This document shows, piece after piece, positions 1 to 8,182 of a stretch of 64,000 nucleotides of DNA. The position numbers were made by a program, and so were the translations under genes. A model generated the notes under the pieces. It ran no database searches, had not been told where the DNA came from, and saw only the letters and a program-made list of their open reading frames with translations. The number at the start of each line of letters is the position of its first letter. Positions within the stretch are counted from its first letter, which is position 1. The stretch is from assembly GCF_001403615.1 (NCBI RefSeq), contig NZ_LN879457.1, positions 1,664,001 to 1,728,000 of the forward strand, in the 5' to 3' direction. The stretch is from Desnuesiella massiliensis (lineage in GTDB: Bacteria; Bacillota; Clostridia; Clostridiales; Clostridiaceae).

Positions 1-1559
1 AAAAGATCCATAACTAACTCAAGGATTTGATTTATATCTACTATCTTTTTGTTTAGTACTATATCATTACCTTTTATCTTTGAAAAATCATGAAGATTAT
101 TAACAATATTTATAAGATTATTAGTGCTAAAGGAAATAAGCTTTAAGTTTTTTTGTAGTCCGTCTATATTATCTTTATCAAAGTTTAATATAGAAGATTC
201 CACAACTTCTCTTACTGCTCTTAAAGGAATTATTAGCTGATTAGATGTATTTTCAATAAACTCATCCTTCAATTTATCTATCAGCAATAGCCTCTCACTC
301 ATAAATTCAACATCAGAAAAGGTTTTAGTATATTTTACAGAAAGCGTGAAAGTCTGTATAGATATAAATACAAACAAACCTAAATGAGATAATTGCTCTG
401 ATTTTATATACCCCATATAATACAGCAAATCATTTAAAACCGTAAAACTAAATATAATAGCTCCTAATAATATAAAAAGTGATAATTCTCTTTTTTTAAT
501 AGCGGCTACGATTATACAATATAAACTATAAACAGCTATTAATATGATATAATATTGATACAATATTAGTATGTTGGAATAAAATCTTGCCTTAGTAAAA
601 ATAATTATAGAAATATATAGAGATAAAATAATAGTATTTGTTTTATCAAACCACAGGCTAAACTCATCAGAATATAAATTTCTGAAAAATTTTATAAAGA
701 AAATTACGCTTAGACACAAGGTTAAATATTCCAATTTTACAAATAATTCATAATTTAATGCTTCTTGAATATTTACTAGAATCTTTTCCCCTGCTAGCAA
801 AGTTCTAAGAGCAATCAATATATTCACAATAGCAAAATATAAATTTGACTTATTCTTCTTTTTAAAGCTATATAAAGCAAAATTATAAAGGGCTACTATA
901 AAGAAAGCTCCCACCAAAAATACTTCCAATGATATCTTAATTTTAGCTCTATTACTTATGGCTATATCACTGCCAAATTCAATATTTTCTAAAAGTCCAC
1001 CCATCTTATGATTAAAGTTTGAAGTCTGAAGTATTATATTAAACTCTTGTTTTTTCTGATAAAAATATGTATTTATTGCATAACTCCTAGGTATCTCTTC
1101 ATAATAATTTGTGCCTACTATCCCACTACTTGCTACAAGCTTATCATCTATCCAAAGCTTAAAAGCACTTGTTATAGCTGGTATTCTAAGACCTCTAACT
1201 TTATGATAATCCTTAGTTTTTACTGTTAATACAAAAGTTCCATATCCTTCACCACTAGAAAATCCTTCTTTCTTCTGCCAGCGGCTGGGGAAATTTACAT
1301 AAGAATAAAAGTAATTTTCTTTATTACTATATAAAATTCCAGGCTCTAGCAGCTTGTCTGAGTAAAGTCTCCACTGACCTTCTAGGGGCTGAATAAATCT
1401 GCTATTCAATTCTACAGAGCTTATATCTAAAAAACCATTATTCGCTTCTATATAAGAGCTATGATTAAAAACATATTTTTTTAAGCCTATAAAAAACATT
1501 AGAAATGTAACTAATAAAAGAATTCCATAATATAAGTTTTTAGGTTTAATATCTTTCAT
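1..1559 (-). CDS. 7TM-DISM sensor histidine kinase-like protein, partial (C-terminus outside window)
   Basis: The gene reads leftward and runs off the window edge, so only about 519 residues are visible. The start is the ATG at 1559, preceded by a GGGAGGTG ribosome-binding site. In order I see: an N-terminal membrane segment (about residues 10-28); an extracytoplasmic jelly-roll-like domain of the DISM type (GQWRLYSD, then a WIDDKLVASSG stretch); about seven hydrophobic helices (residues 205-425); and a HisKA-like dimerisation segment. The segment KDEFIENTSNQLIIPLRAV aligns with the classical KDEFLANTSHELRTPL H-box, but the phospho-acceptor position is Asn440. The ATPase domain would lie outside the window. 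By family it is a membrane sensor of extracellular ligands. Without the His it may be a pseudokinase or may act through a partner. Family is fairly sure; activity is unknown. Confidence 0.8.
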   Translation of the reverse strand, partial: MKDIKPKNLYYGILLLVTFLMFFIGLKKYVFNHSSYIEANNGFLDISSVELNSRFIQPLEGQWRLYSDKLLEPGILYSNKENYFYSYVNFPSRWQKKEGFSSGEGYGTFVLTVKTKDYHKVRGLRIPAITSAFKLWIDDKLVASSGIVGTNYYEEIPRSYAINTYFYQKKQEFNIILQTSNFNHKMGGLLENIEFGSDIAISNRAKIKISLEVFLVGAFFIVALYNFALYSFKKKNKSNLYFAIVNILIALRTLLAGEKILVNIQEALNYELFVKLEYLTLCLSVIFFIKFFRNLYSDEFSLWFDKTNTIILSLYISIIIFTKARFYSNILILYQYYIILIAVYSLYCIIVAAIKKRELSLFILLGAIIFSFTVLNDLLYYMGYIKSEQLSHLGLFVFISIQTFTLSVKYTKTFSDVEFMSERLLLIDKLKDEFIENTSNQLIIPLRAVREVVESSILNFDKDNIDGLQKNLKLISFSTNNLINIVNNLHDFSKIKGNDIVLNKKIVDINQILELVMDL

Positions 1560-1888
1560 ATAGTCACACCTCCCTTTTATAGTAATCTTTTAATTATTAA
1601 TAGGCATAAAAACATATAATATTATATCATAACAAATTATCATAATATATCATAACTGCAATATTTTAAGCTTACTTTTTTATATTTCCAAAAATTATAA
1701 CATATTCAAATTTTATATCACTCTCTATATTTAATAACATTTCAAAATATATTATATATATAAAAAAAAATTGTTTTATGAGAAAAAAATGAAGGAATTA
1801 TTTGTATTATATTGCATTTTTAATTCTTTATAAAATTATATTAAACACATTTTTTAAATCTTCCTGATTTTATTTACTCGTTAAAATA
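1560..1888. other. AT-rich intergenic region
   Basis: Very AT-rich spacer between two minus-strand genes. I see no coding frame with a ribosome-binding site and no recognisable structured RNA. It presumably carries the promoter of the 7TM sensor gene, but no convincing -35/-10 pair could be picked out of the A/T background. Confidence 0.4.
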
Positions 1889-1909
1889 CAGTAGGGAATT
1901 ACCCTACTG
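1889..1909 (-). terminator. Stem-loop downstream of the 49-residue ORF
   Basis: CAGTAGGG and CCCTACTG form a perfect 8-bp stem with a 5-nt loop, three bases beyond the stop codon of the small minus-strand gene. On the minus strand it is followed by TATTTTAACG, a weak U-tract. This is probably the terminator of that gene. Confidence 0.55.
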
Positions 1910-1911
1910 CA

Positions 1912-2061
1912 CTATTTTCCCTTTGTATTCACAATTCCAGGCTGAGTTCCAGAATTTCCTCTACCTAGGTAGCCATTTTCAGCATTTCTACTATCATTAC
2001 TATTATCAATCATACTTTGATTCTTAGCCTCTTGAATCTTATTTTTATGATTTTGAGCCAT
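1912..2061 (-). CDS. Small hydrophilic 49-residue protein, function unknown
   Basis: A 49-codon reading frame with an ATG at 2061 and a strong AGGAGG eight bases upstream; it ends in TAG just before a stem-loop. The product is very hydrophilic and rich in Asn, Gly, Ser and Lys, with no membrane segment and no Cys. It begins MAQNHKNKIQEAK and has a Gly/Asn-rich second half (NGYLGRGNSGTQPG). The composition recalls minor small acid-soluble spore proteins, but I do not recognise a specific family. The ribosome-binding site and terminator argue that it is real. Confidence 0.6.
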   Translation of the reverse strand: MAQNHKNKIQEAKNQSMIDNSNDSRNAENGYLGRGNSGTQPGIVNTKGK

Positions 2062-2222
2062 TCTTCATTCCTCCTAATCAGTAGAGCTTCTTTTAAAGTT
2101 TAACCTTTTTTATTTTATTTATTCTTACCTCAAAACCTTTGCTTTAACAATAAAAATAGCTATGATATAATTATCTACAATGATTTTAAAAAGAATTTGT
2201 TGTATATTGAGAGGTGAAATTA

Positions 2223-4151
2223 ATGAAGGATTTAAACCCTGAAGAGCACTTTCAAGCCGCAAGCAAGCTTGCATCAAAGGAATATTCTCAAAATATTTCT
2301 AAAGGAGAGATAGGTTATTTGCCTTCATTAGAAGGCCTATTAGATAACTCTGATATATTAACCCAAGTAAATTTAGGATTGATTGAAATACCTATAAAAA
2401 AAATCAAAGGTACTTATTCTCATCTTAGAAGCCTTAGCTTTGCTAAGAACTTTATGCCATTATTAAATTTAGATACAGAATTTAAATATAAATGGATGAG
2501 TGTTTGTGAATATCATTTAAATGAAGGAATAAAAGATCCCATAAAGGTATATGAATATCTGAATTGGTTTTATGTCATAGAAGGAAATAAAAGAGTAAGT
2601 GTTTTAAAATATTTTGATGGGTATTCTATTGATGCTAATGTTATAAGGCTAGTACCAAAGCAGAATCCAAATGATCCAGTTTTATGTCTTTACTATGAAT
2701 TTTTAGATTTTAATCGAGAAACAGATTTGAATTGCATATGGTTTTCTAAAACTGGCTGCTATACAAAACTTATGAAAATGTTAAAAAAATACAATCCATC
2801 GTTGCTAGATTTTGAAAATAAATATAAGTACTTTGAAGTTTATACTTACAATATCTTCAGAAATATATATCATGCTTTAGGAGGGGACTCTCTTCCTATA
2901 ACTACAGGAGATGCATTTTTAGAATATAGTGAGATTTATGGTATTCCAGAAAAATATGATGAGAAAACTTTAAGAGATAGCTTAAAACAATTTATTAAAG
3001 AATTAAGGTTGATTTCTTCAAATCAAGATATTGAAATTCAAACTTCTCCTATGGAAAATCAAGCTACAGGAGTGAGCGTACTTTCAAGTTTAACTAATTT
3101 ATTTTTGTCTCAAAAACCACTAAAGGTAGCTTTTGCTCATGCTCGTAATATTCATAGCTCGGGTTGGACCTATGCTCATGAATTAGGTAGAATGCACGCT
3201 CAAAATGCTCTTAAGGACCTTGTGGTTACTACATCTATAGAAGATGTACCCCCAAAGGATGATGCATACTTTTCTATAAAAAGTTTAGTAGAAGAAGGAA
3301 ATGAAGTAATCTTTACTACAAGTCCTATTTACTTTAATGCTACTTTAAAATGCGCTTTAGAATATCCTAAAGTAAAATTTTTTAACTGCTCAGAATATAA
3401 GCCTTATTCTCATGTAAGCAATTATTTTGGAAGAACTTATGAGCCGAGATTTTTAACTGGTTTAATAGCAGGATCTATGACAAAGACTAATGTTATAGGC
3501 TATGTAGCTACTGCTCCAAACCCAGAGGTTATAAGTTCTATTAATGCTTTTGCTTTAGGTGTGAAGTTAGTAAATCCCTATAGCAAAGTTAAAATTAGCT
3601 GGACAAATGAATGGCATAGCAATATAAAATCCACAGACTGTAGTCAAAGGCTTATCGCTGAAGGTGCAGATATTATTTCAAATCAAACAAGGATTGTTCC
3701 TATGGAAATCTCAGAAAAGTTTGGTATATATTCAATGCTTAGCACAGTAGATGAAGTAACAAAGGAACCAGATAAATACCTAGCGGCGCCTATTTGGCAT
3801 TGGGGAGTATTTTATGAAAAAATACTTAAAACCATACTGCATGATCCGTCGAAAAATATAGCAGATTTATTTGGCGATTCGCCTAAAGCTATAAGTTTAT
3901 GGTGGGGTATGAGTTCTGGCGTTTTAGATATATATTGTTCAAAGCATAATGTTCCTTATGAAACTCACAAGCTTGTTAATCTAATAAAAAATATGATTAT
4001 TGAAAATTGTTTTAATCCTTTTACCGGCCCTATTTATGATAACAAAGGATACTTAAGAATAGAAAAAGATTGTATTATAGAAATGGAAGAAATACTATCT
4101 ATGGATTGGTTTGTAGATAATGTAGACGCTGAAGACTTTATTAAAAGGTAA
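2223..4151 (+). CDS. ParB-like N-terminal domain fused to a BMP/PnrA-type ligand-binding domain
   Basis: The product is 642 residues. The ATG at 2223 is preferred because GAGAGGTGA lies just upstream; a GTG at 2214 falls inside that ribosome-binding site. The N-terminal half holds a ParB/Srx-like segment around residues 85-140, with FYVIEGNKRVSVLKYF matching the (E)GN(H/K)RV core. The C-terminal half (from about residue 300, LKVAFAHARNIHSSGWTYAH onward) resembles BMP/PnrA nucleoside-binding proteins of ABC importers. There is no signal peptide or lipobox, so it is predicted to be cytosolic, unlike normal BMP lipoproteins, and no ABC genes are adjacent. It may be an intracellular ligand sensor. 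Family assignment is good; function is inferred. Confidence 0.75.
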   Translation: MKDLNPEEHFQAASKLASKEYSQNISKGEIGYLPSLEGLLDNSDILTQVNLGLIEIPIKKIKGTYSHLRSLSFAKNFMPLLNLDTEFKYKWMSVCEYHLNEGIKDPIKVYEYLNWFYVIEGNKRVSVLKYFDGYSIDANVIRLVPKQNPNDPVLCLYYEFLDFNRETDLNCIWFSKTGCYTKLMKMLKKYNPSLLDFENKYKYFEVYTYNIFRNIYHALGGDSLPITTGDAFLEYSEIYGIPEKYDEKTLRDSLKQFIKELRLISSNQDIEIQTSPMENQATGVSVLSSLTNLFLSQKPLKVAFAHARNIHSSGWTYAHELGRMHAQNALKDLVVTTSIEDVPPKDDAYFSIKSLVEEGNEVIFTTSPIYFNATLKCALEYPKVKFFNCSEYKPYSHVSNYFGRTYEPRFLTGLIAGSMTKTNVIGYVATAPNPEVISSINAFALGVKLVNPYSKVKISWTNEWHSNIKSTDCSQRLIAEGADIISNQTRIVPMEISEKFGIYSMLSTVDEVTKEPDKYLAAPIWHWGVFYEKILKTILHDPSKNIADLFGDSPKAISLWWGMSSGVLDIYCSKHNVPYETHKLVNLIKNMIIENCFNPFTGPIYDNKGYLRIEKDCIIEMEEILSMDWFVDNVDAEDFIKR

Positions 4152-4180
4152 GGGATGATATAAATGTCCCTTACTTTTTA
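4148..4180. terminator. Bidirectional terminator between convergent genes
   Basis: GTAAGGGA (4148-4155) pairs with TCCCTTAC (4167-4174) and is followed by TTTTTA on the plus strand; flanking A residues give a U-run on the other strand. It overlaps the stop codons of the BMP-like gene and of the convergent phosphoesterase, and probably serves both. Confidence 0.75.
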
Positions 4181-4765
4181 ATAATTTAAAATATAATACC
4201 CGTAACCATTGATAATAGTAGTTTCTTTATAGTTTATAATTCTTGGTTTAAAACCATAGTTGAGATGTACATGACCATGCAAAAAATACTTAGGCAAATA
4301 CTTATCTAATAAATTATTAAAGCATTTAAATCCAATATGACATAAATCCTTATCATCACCTTTTCCAAAGGCTGGAGAATGAGTAACTAGTATATCAAAG
4401 CCTCTATTCCACCATATTTTAGGTAGAAGCTTAATAATCCTTCTATTCATTTCTTTTTCTGTATATTGAAAAGGTCCTTTATTATACTTCATACTGCCAC
4501 CAAGTCCTAATATCCTAATCCCTTTAAAATATACTAATTTATCATCAATACACTCACAACCTTCTGGAGGGTTTTTAATATACTTTTCATTATGATTGCC
4601 GTGTACATAGTATACTGGAGCCTTTAACATAGTAGCTAAAAAAGATAGGTACTCTGCTTTTAAATCTCCACAAGATATTACTAAATCTATATCTCTAAAT
4701 CTTTCTGGATGAAAATAATCCCATAAATAAGGTGCTTCCACATCTGATATTAAAAGTATCTTCAT
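4178..4765 (-). CDS. Calcineurin-like metallophosphoesterase
   Basis: A 195-residue single-domain metallophosphoesterase (Metallophos family). The metal-binding motifs appear in order: ISDVE near the N-terminus, CGDLK, VHGNHNE, VTHSP and HGHVH. The first motif is D-x-E rather than the usual D-x-H, a substitution at a metal-ligand position. No signal peptide is present, so it is cytosolic. The substrate is unknown; relatives hydrolyse phosphodiesters or phosphomonoesters with a dinuclear Mn/Fe centre. The start ATG is preceded by AAAGGATAGG. It is a lone gene, convergent with the BMP-like gene through a shared terminator. Confidence 0.85.
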   Translation of the reverse strand: MKILLISDVEAPYLWDYFHPERFRDIDLVISCGDLKAEYLSFLATMLKAPVYYVHGNHNEKYIKNPPEGCECIDDKLVYFKGIRILGLGGSMKYNKGPFQYTEKEMNRRIIKLLPKIWWNRGFDILVTHSPAFGKGDDKDLCHIGFKCFNNLLDKYLPKYFLHGHVHLNYGFKPRIINYKETTIINGYGYYILNY

Positions 4766-4907
4766 ATAATTCCTATCCTTTTATATAAATATAGGCTTAT
4801 AATTGCCCTAGAATGGCCAAAAATGCCCTTTGGGAACATATATAAGTGTTTTCTCTTAAACCTATTGTAAACCTTTATGTTAAAATAGACAACCAATAAA
4901 TTTAGTA

Positions 4908-5708
4908 CTACATTCTTCTAGCCTTGCCTGCACAAACTTCCATAGCTTTCATCACTGCGTTTCTCAATCCTCGATTCTCCAACTCTAGCACTGCTTCAAT
5001 GGTGGCTCCTCCTGGTGAGCATACCATATCCTTTAATTCACCTGGATGTTTTTCTGTTTCCAAAACCATTTTTGCAGAACCTAAAACTGCTTGAGCCGCC
5101 ATCTTATATGCTGATTTTCTAGGTAATCCTTCCTTTACTGCAGCATCTGCCATTGCCTCAATAAACATAAAAACATAGGCTGGAGAAGAACCTGCTACTG
5201 CTATAAAAGCATCCATCAACTTTTCATCTATTTGTTCTACCTCACCAAAGCTGTTTAGTATAGCCATTGTCTGTTCTATATCCTCCTTGGAAGCCTTTCG
5301 ATTAGGACAAATTGCAGTTATCCCTTCTCCTACCAATACAGGAGTATTAGGCATAATTCTTATTAGCCTAATTTCCTCTCCAAAAAGCTCCTCTATATTT
5401 TTTATACTTCTTCCTGCTGCGATAGATATTATTAAGGTTTCCTTTCTTATAGTATCCTTAATTTCTTCTATGATAGTAAGATATATATTGGGTTTAACAG
5501 CTAATATAAGTATGTCACTTTTTTTCGCCACTTCCTTATTATCAGTGGTAATATTCACATTATATTTTTCTCTTAATGCCTTTAAATTATCTTCATTTGA
5601 ACGAGAAACTATAATATTTTCTGGAGAGAAAATCTCCGATTTTATTATACCTCCAAGCATAGCCTGCCCCATGTTACCGCAGCCTATAAAGCCTAAAATT
5701 TTACTCAC
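4908..5708 (-). CDS. proC: Pyrroline-5-carboxylate reductase
   Basis: Catalyses the last step of proline synthesis, NAD(P)H-dependent reduction of 1-pyrroline-5-carboxylate, in the cytosol. The product is 266 residues, the normal family length. It has an N-terminal Rossmann motif (GFIGCGNMGQAML) and the C-terminal dimerisation/active-site signature from GSSPAYVFMFIEA to CSPGGATIEAVLELE. I place the start at the GTG at 5708 because AGGTGA lies six bases upstream; a TTG at 5714 would abut the ribosome-binding site. No proA or proB is adjacent, so it is monocistronic here. Confidence 0.95.
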   Translation of the reverse strand: MSKILGFIGCGNMGQAMLGGIIKSEIFSPENIIVSRSNEDNLKALREKYNVNITTDNKEVAKKSDILILAVKPNIYLTIIEEIKDTIRKETLIISIAAGRSIKNIEELFGEEIRLIRIMPNTPVLVGEGITAICPNRKASKEDIEQTMAILNSFGEVEQIDEKLMDAFIAVAGSSPAYVFMFIEAMADAAVKEGLPRKSAYKMAAQAVLGSAKMVLETEKHPGELKDMVCSPGGATIEAVLELENRGLRNAVMKAMEVCAGKARRM

Positions 5709-5918
5709 TATCAATCACCTATCCCTTTTATCTAATTTTAAACAAATTAATATCATATTTAAAATGTCTATCATTATTATACCTCTTTTTTTAAATTATA
5801 ATGATGTAATAACAATGTTTAAAAAATATGTCTATGATATTTAACTCAAAAGAAAGCACATTTTTTTCCATATTGAATAAATTAATATTGTAATCAATAT
5901 TATATAAGGGTTTTTTAA

Positions 5919-6359
5919 ATGTCTTATTCAAATAGGGAGTTATTAGCAAGAGTTATTAGATGTGAAGCTGGTGGTGAAGGCGACACTGGAATGAAAGCTG
6001 TCGCAACTTCTATAATGAATAGAGTAAGAGTACCTTATGGTGAATACCATAGGATAGGTCAAGGAGACCTTAGAAAGGTACTTTATCAAAAGGGGCAATA
6101 TGATTGTATGAGGGGAGAAATAAATGGTGTTCCCAACCCCCAAACCATTTGGTCAAATCCACCAGAACAAATACATTATGATATTGCAGATTGGGCATTA
6201 GCAGGTAATAGATTGTTCCCTATAGGTTATTCTTTATGGTACTTTAATCCCTTTGCTCCATGTCCCTATACTTTCCCATATAATGGTTCAGGTAGTTTTC
6301 AAATAAAAATAGTACAACACTGTTTCTATAATCCTACAGAATTATATGCTCAAACTTAA
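5919..6359 (+). CDS. cwlJ: Spore cell-wall hydrolase, CwlJ/SleB family
   Basis: A 146-residue Hydrolase_2 (SleB/CwlJ) domain with no signal peptide and no peptidoglycan-binding domain, matching CwlJ rather than the longer SleB. The conserved core RVIRCEAGGEGDTGMKAVA contains the Glu equivalent to the catalytic residue of SleB-type lytic enzymes; it is followed by SIMNRV and a C-terminal SLWYFNP motif. CwlJ degrades cortex peptidoglycan carrying muramic-delta-lactam during germination. The next gene encodes GerQ, which in Bacillus is required to place CwlJ in the spore; the two genes are also paired there. The upstream ribosome-binding site (AAGGG) is weak. Confidence 0.85.
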   Translation: MSYSNRELLARVIRCEAGGEGDTGMKAVATSIMNRVRVPYGEYHRIGQGDLRKVLYQKGQYDCMRGEINGVPNPQTIWSNPPEQIHYDIADWALAGNRLFPIGYSLWYFNPFAPCPYTFPYNGSGSFQIKIVQHCFYNPTELYAQT

Positions 6360-6397
6360 TTTAATATTTATAAAACAATTAATTTTAGGAGGCTTTT

Positions 6398-6790
6398 ATG
6401 TTCCCTGAATGGTACGTAGATGATTATTGCCCTTGTTACTATAGAACTATGGATATGAACATGCCTACCCCTATGCCTATGCCTATGCAAACACAACAAC
6501 CTCAACAGCCTCAACAACTTCAGCAACCTCAACAGCCACCATCAGATTTTGAAGTTGCCCCAGGTTCTCCCACAGTCTTAGGGGTAGGATATACTCAAGG
6601 ATTTTTAAGGACTCAGATTGGGAAGAGGGTTAAAGTAACTTTCCTTATAGGCACTAACACAACTCAAGATAGAGACGGCGTTTTAACTGAGGTAGGCATT
6701 AGTTATATAGTTCTAAGAGATCTTCTAGCAAATTACTTAACCATGGCAGATATTTATTCTATTAAATTTGTTAACATTTATAGCGACTAA
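6398..6790 (+). CDS. gerQ: Spore coat protein GerQ
   Basis: A 130-residue protein whose C-terminal part (from about residue 50, SPTVLGVGYTQGFLRTQIGK onward) matches GerQ, a coat protein needed for CwlJ localisation and Ca-DPA-triggered germination in Bacillus. Residues about 20-48 are low complexity: Met-Pro repeats followed by Gln-Gln-Pro repeats with 11 glutamines. The DNA there is a run of CAACAGCCT-like units. Bacillus GerQ is cross-linked by transglutaminase; a Gln-rich, Lys-free N-terminus would alter which partner supplies the lysine (inference). The start follows TTAGGAGG. It lies 38 bp after cwlJ and is probably cotranscribed. Confidence 0.85.
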   Translation: MFPEWYVDDYCPCYYRTMDMNMPTPMPMPMQTQQPQQPQQLQQPQQPPSDFEVAPGSPTVLGVGYTQGFLRTQIGKRVKVTFLIGTNTTQDRDGVLTEVGISYIVLRDLLANYLTMADIYSIKFVNIYSD

Positions 6791-6815
6791 ACCTTATTCA
6801 AATACTCTTATTAAA

Positions 6816-6861
6816 AATGCCTTTCAGCTGAGTTTCCTTTGACTGAAAGGCATTAAGTTTT
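6816..6861. terminator. Strong bidirectional terminator after gerQ
   Basis: AATGCCTTTCAG (6816-6827) pairs perfectly with CTGAAAGGCATT (6843-6854) over 12 bp and is followed by AAGTTTTTT. It abuts the stop codon of the convergent deacetylase gene and likely terminates both transcripts. Confidence 0.85.
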
Positions 6862-7605
6862 TTAGGAGAAGAAATTAAAAAAAGTAGCTTTTTTATAAGG
6901 AAAATAATATTCTGGCGTATCTTCTTTAATAACCTTAAATTCATAGCCTTTATCTTTATAATATTTTATTATTCTAGGGAGAACCTTACAGGTATTTTTA
7001 TGCATATAATCGCAATGCATTAATAGTATAATTGGTTCAGACTTATCTAATTCTCTTGTAGCTTCCTTAAATAGCTTATCAGAGGGTGTTTGTGGTCTTA
7101 ATCCATCAGATAGATTCATATTCCAATCATAGGTTTTAAAGTTATAGCTATGAAGTAGCTTTAACATTTCATCATTTAATCTTTTCCTGCTACCTCCAGG
7201 AAATCTTATTATATTAGGCGAAATACCAGCGACTTTATTTATTTCCTCTCTGGTATCAAGCATTTCTTTAATAAAATTCTTTTTACTGGCATATATAGTT
7301 TTAAAATTATGGGTATAGGTGTGAAGTCCTATACTATGACCCTCCTCATTGATTCTGTTTACTATGTTTTCATAGCCTTTAATCTGATTACCTATAAGAA
7401 AAAAAGTAGCTTTTACATTGTTTTCTTTTAATATATCTAAAACTTTATAGGTAATAGAGCTAGGGCCATCATCAAGAGTTAGGTATATCACTCTTTCCCC
7501 TTTTTCCTTGGATTCAACTTCTGCTTGCACCACAGCAGTATCTACAAAATAAGCAAAATTAAATATAATAAGGAGTGCTAAAGTAAACAATTTATTTTTT
7601 TTCAA
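6862..7605 (-). CDS. Secreted or membrane-anchored polysaccharide deacetylase (NodB family)
   Basis: A 247-residue carbohydrate esterase family 4 protein. I place the start at the TTG at 7605, five bases after GAGGTGG; a GTG at 7614 lies inside that site. The N-terminus (KKNK then LFTLALLIIFNFAYFV) is a signal peptide or anchor. NodB motifs are visible: LDDGPS (catalytic base and metal Asp), HTYTH (metal His pair), RFPGGS, DWN and LLMHCD. Such enzymes remove N-acetyl or other acyl groups from peptidoglycan or wall polymers; the closest functional type is PdaA/PgdA-like, but the substrate cannot be fixed from sequence. It faces the spore genes cwlJ-gerQ. Confidence 0.88.
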   Translation of the reverse strand: MKKNKLFTLALLIIFNFAYFVDTAVVQAEVESKEKGERVIYLTLDDGPSSITYKVLDILKENNVKATFFLIGNQIKGYENIVNRINEEGHSIGLHTYTHNFKTIYASKKNFIKEMLDTREEINKVAGISPNIIRFPGGSRKRLNDEMLKLLHSYNFKTYDWNMNLSDGLRPQTPSDKLFKEATRELDKSEPIILLMHCDYMHKNTCKVLPRIIKYYKDKGYEFKVIKEDTPEYYFPYKKATFFNFFS

Positions 7606-7753
7606 CTCATCCACCTCAATATATTTATTTGTAAAACATATAAATACGTTCCTTTTTCTTTAGTCTGCTCAAATAAATTAATTAAATAAGTGGAAATTAG
7701 TACATAAAAAACAGTACTCATTTAAATATAATACAGTACCGTTTTAACAGATA

Positions 7754-8182
7754 TTATTTTTCATTTATAGATTCCTTTAAAGCATGCCAAGCTAATACTG
7801 CACATTTCACTCTAGCTGGCATGTTGGAAATATTTTTAAAGGCTATAGCATCTTCTAAGATTTCTAAGTCTTCTTCTTTGATTATCTCCCTCTTTATCAT
7901 ACCGATAAAGGTATTCACTAATTTTAAAGCTTCTTCCTTTCTTTTTCCCTTTATAAGGTCAATCATCATAGAAGAAGAGGCTTGGGATATAGCACATCCT
8001 ACTCCTGTGAAGGCTGCATCTTCTATTATATCTCCATTAAATTTTAATTCTAAAGATATCTCATCGCCACAGCTAGGATTATGACCTAGCTCTACATGAT
8101 CTGCATGATCTAAGTGTCTTTTATTATGACCGCTCTGATTATGCTCCATTATTAATTCTGTATAAATATCATTTAGGTTCAT
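7754..8182 (-). CDS. sufU: Fe-S assembly sulfur acceptor SufU
   Basis: A 142-residue SufU (IscU-like) protein. The three conserved Cys lie in NPSCGDE, GVGCAIS and RVKCAVLAWH, and the Asp of CGDE completes the zinc/Fe-S site. In Firmicutes SufU is a zinc protein that accepts persulfide sulfur from SufS and passes it to SufBCD. The gene starts inside the 3' end of sufS (14-bp overlap), implying translational coupling. It is the last gene of the suf operon. Confidence 0.95.
   Translation of the reverse strand: MNLNDIYTELIMEHNQSGHNKRHLDHADHVELGHNPSCGDEISLELKFNGDIIEDAAFTGVGCAISQASSSMMIDLIKGKRKEEALKLVNTFIGMIKREIIKEEDLEILEDAIAFKNISNMPARVKCAVLAWHALKESINEK

Noticed and set aside
5287..5844. A 185-codon plus-strand frame
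   Set aside because: Antisense to proC, with hydrophobic low-complexity translation and no ribosome-binding site.
6474..6540. Tandem CAACAGCCT-like units considered as a CRISPR or non-coding repeat
   Set aside because: Units are short, have no spacers and stay in frame within gerQ, encoding Gln-Pro repeats.
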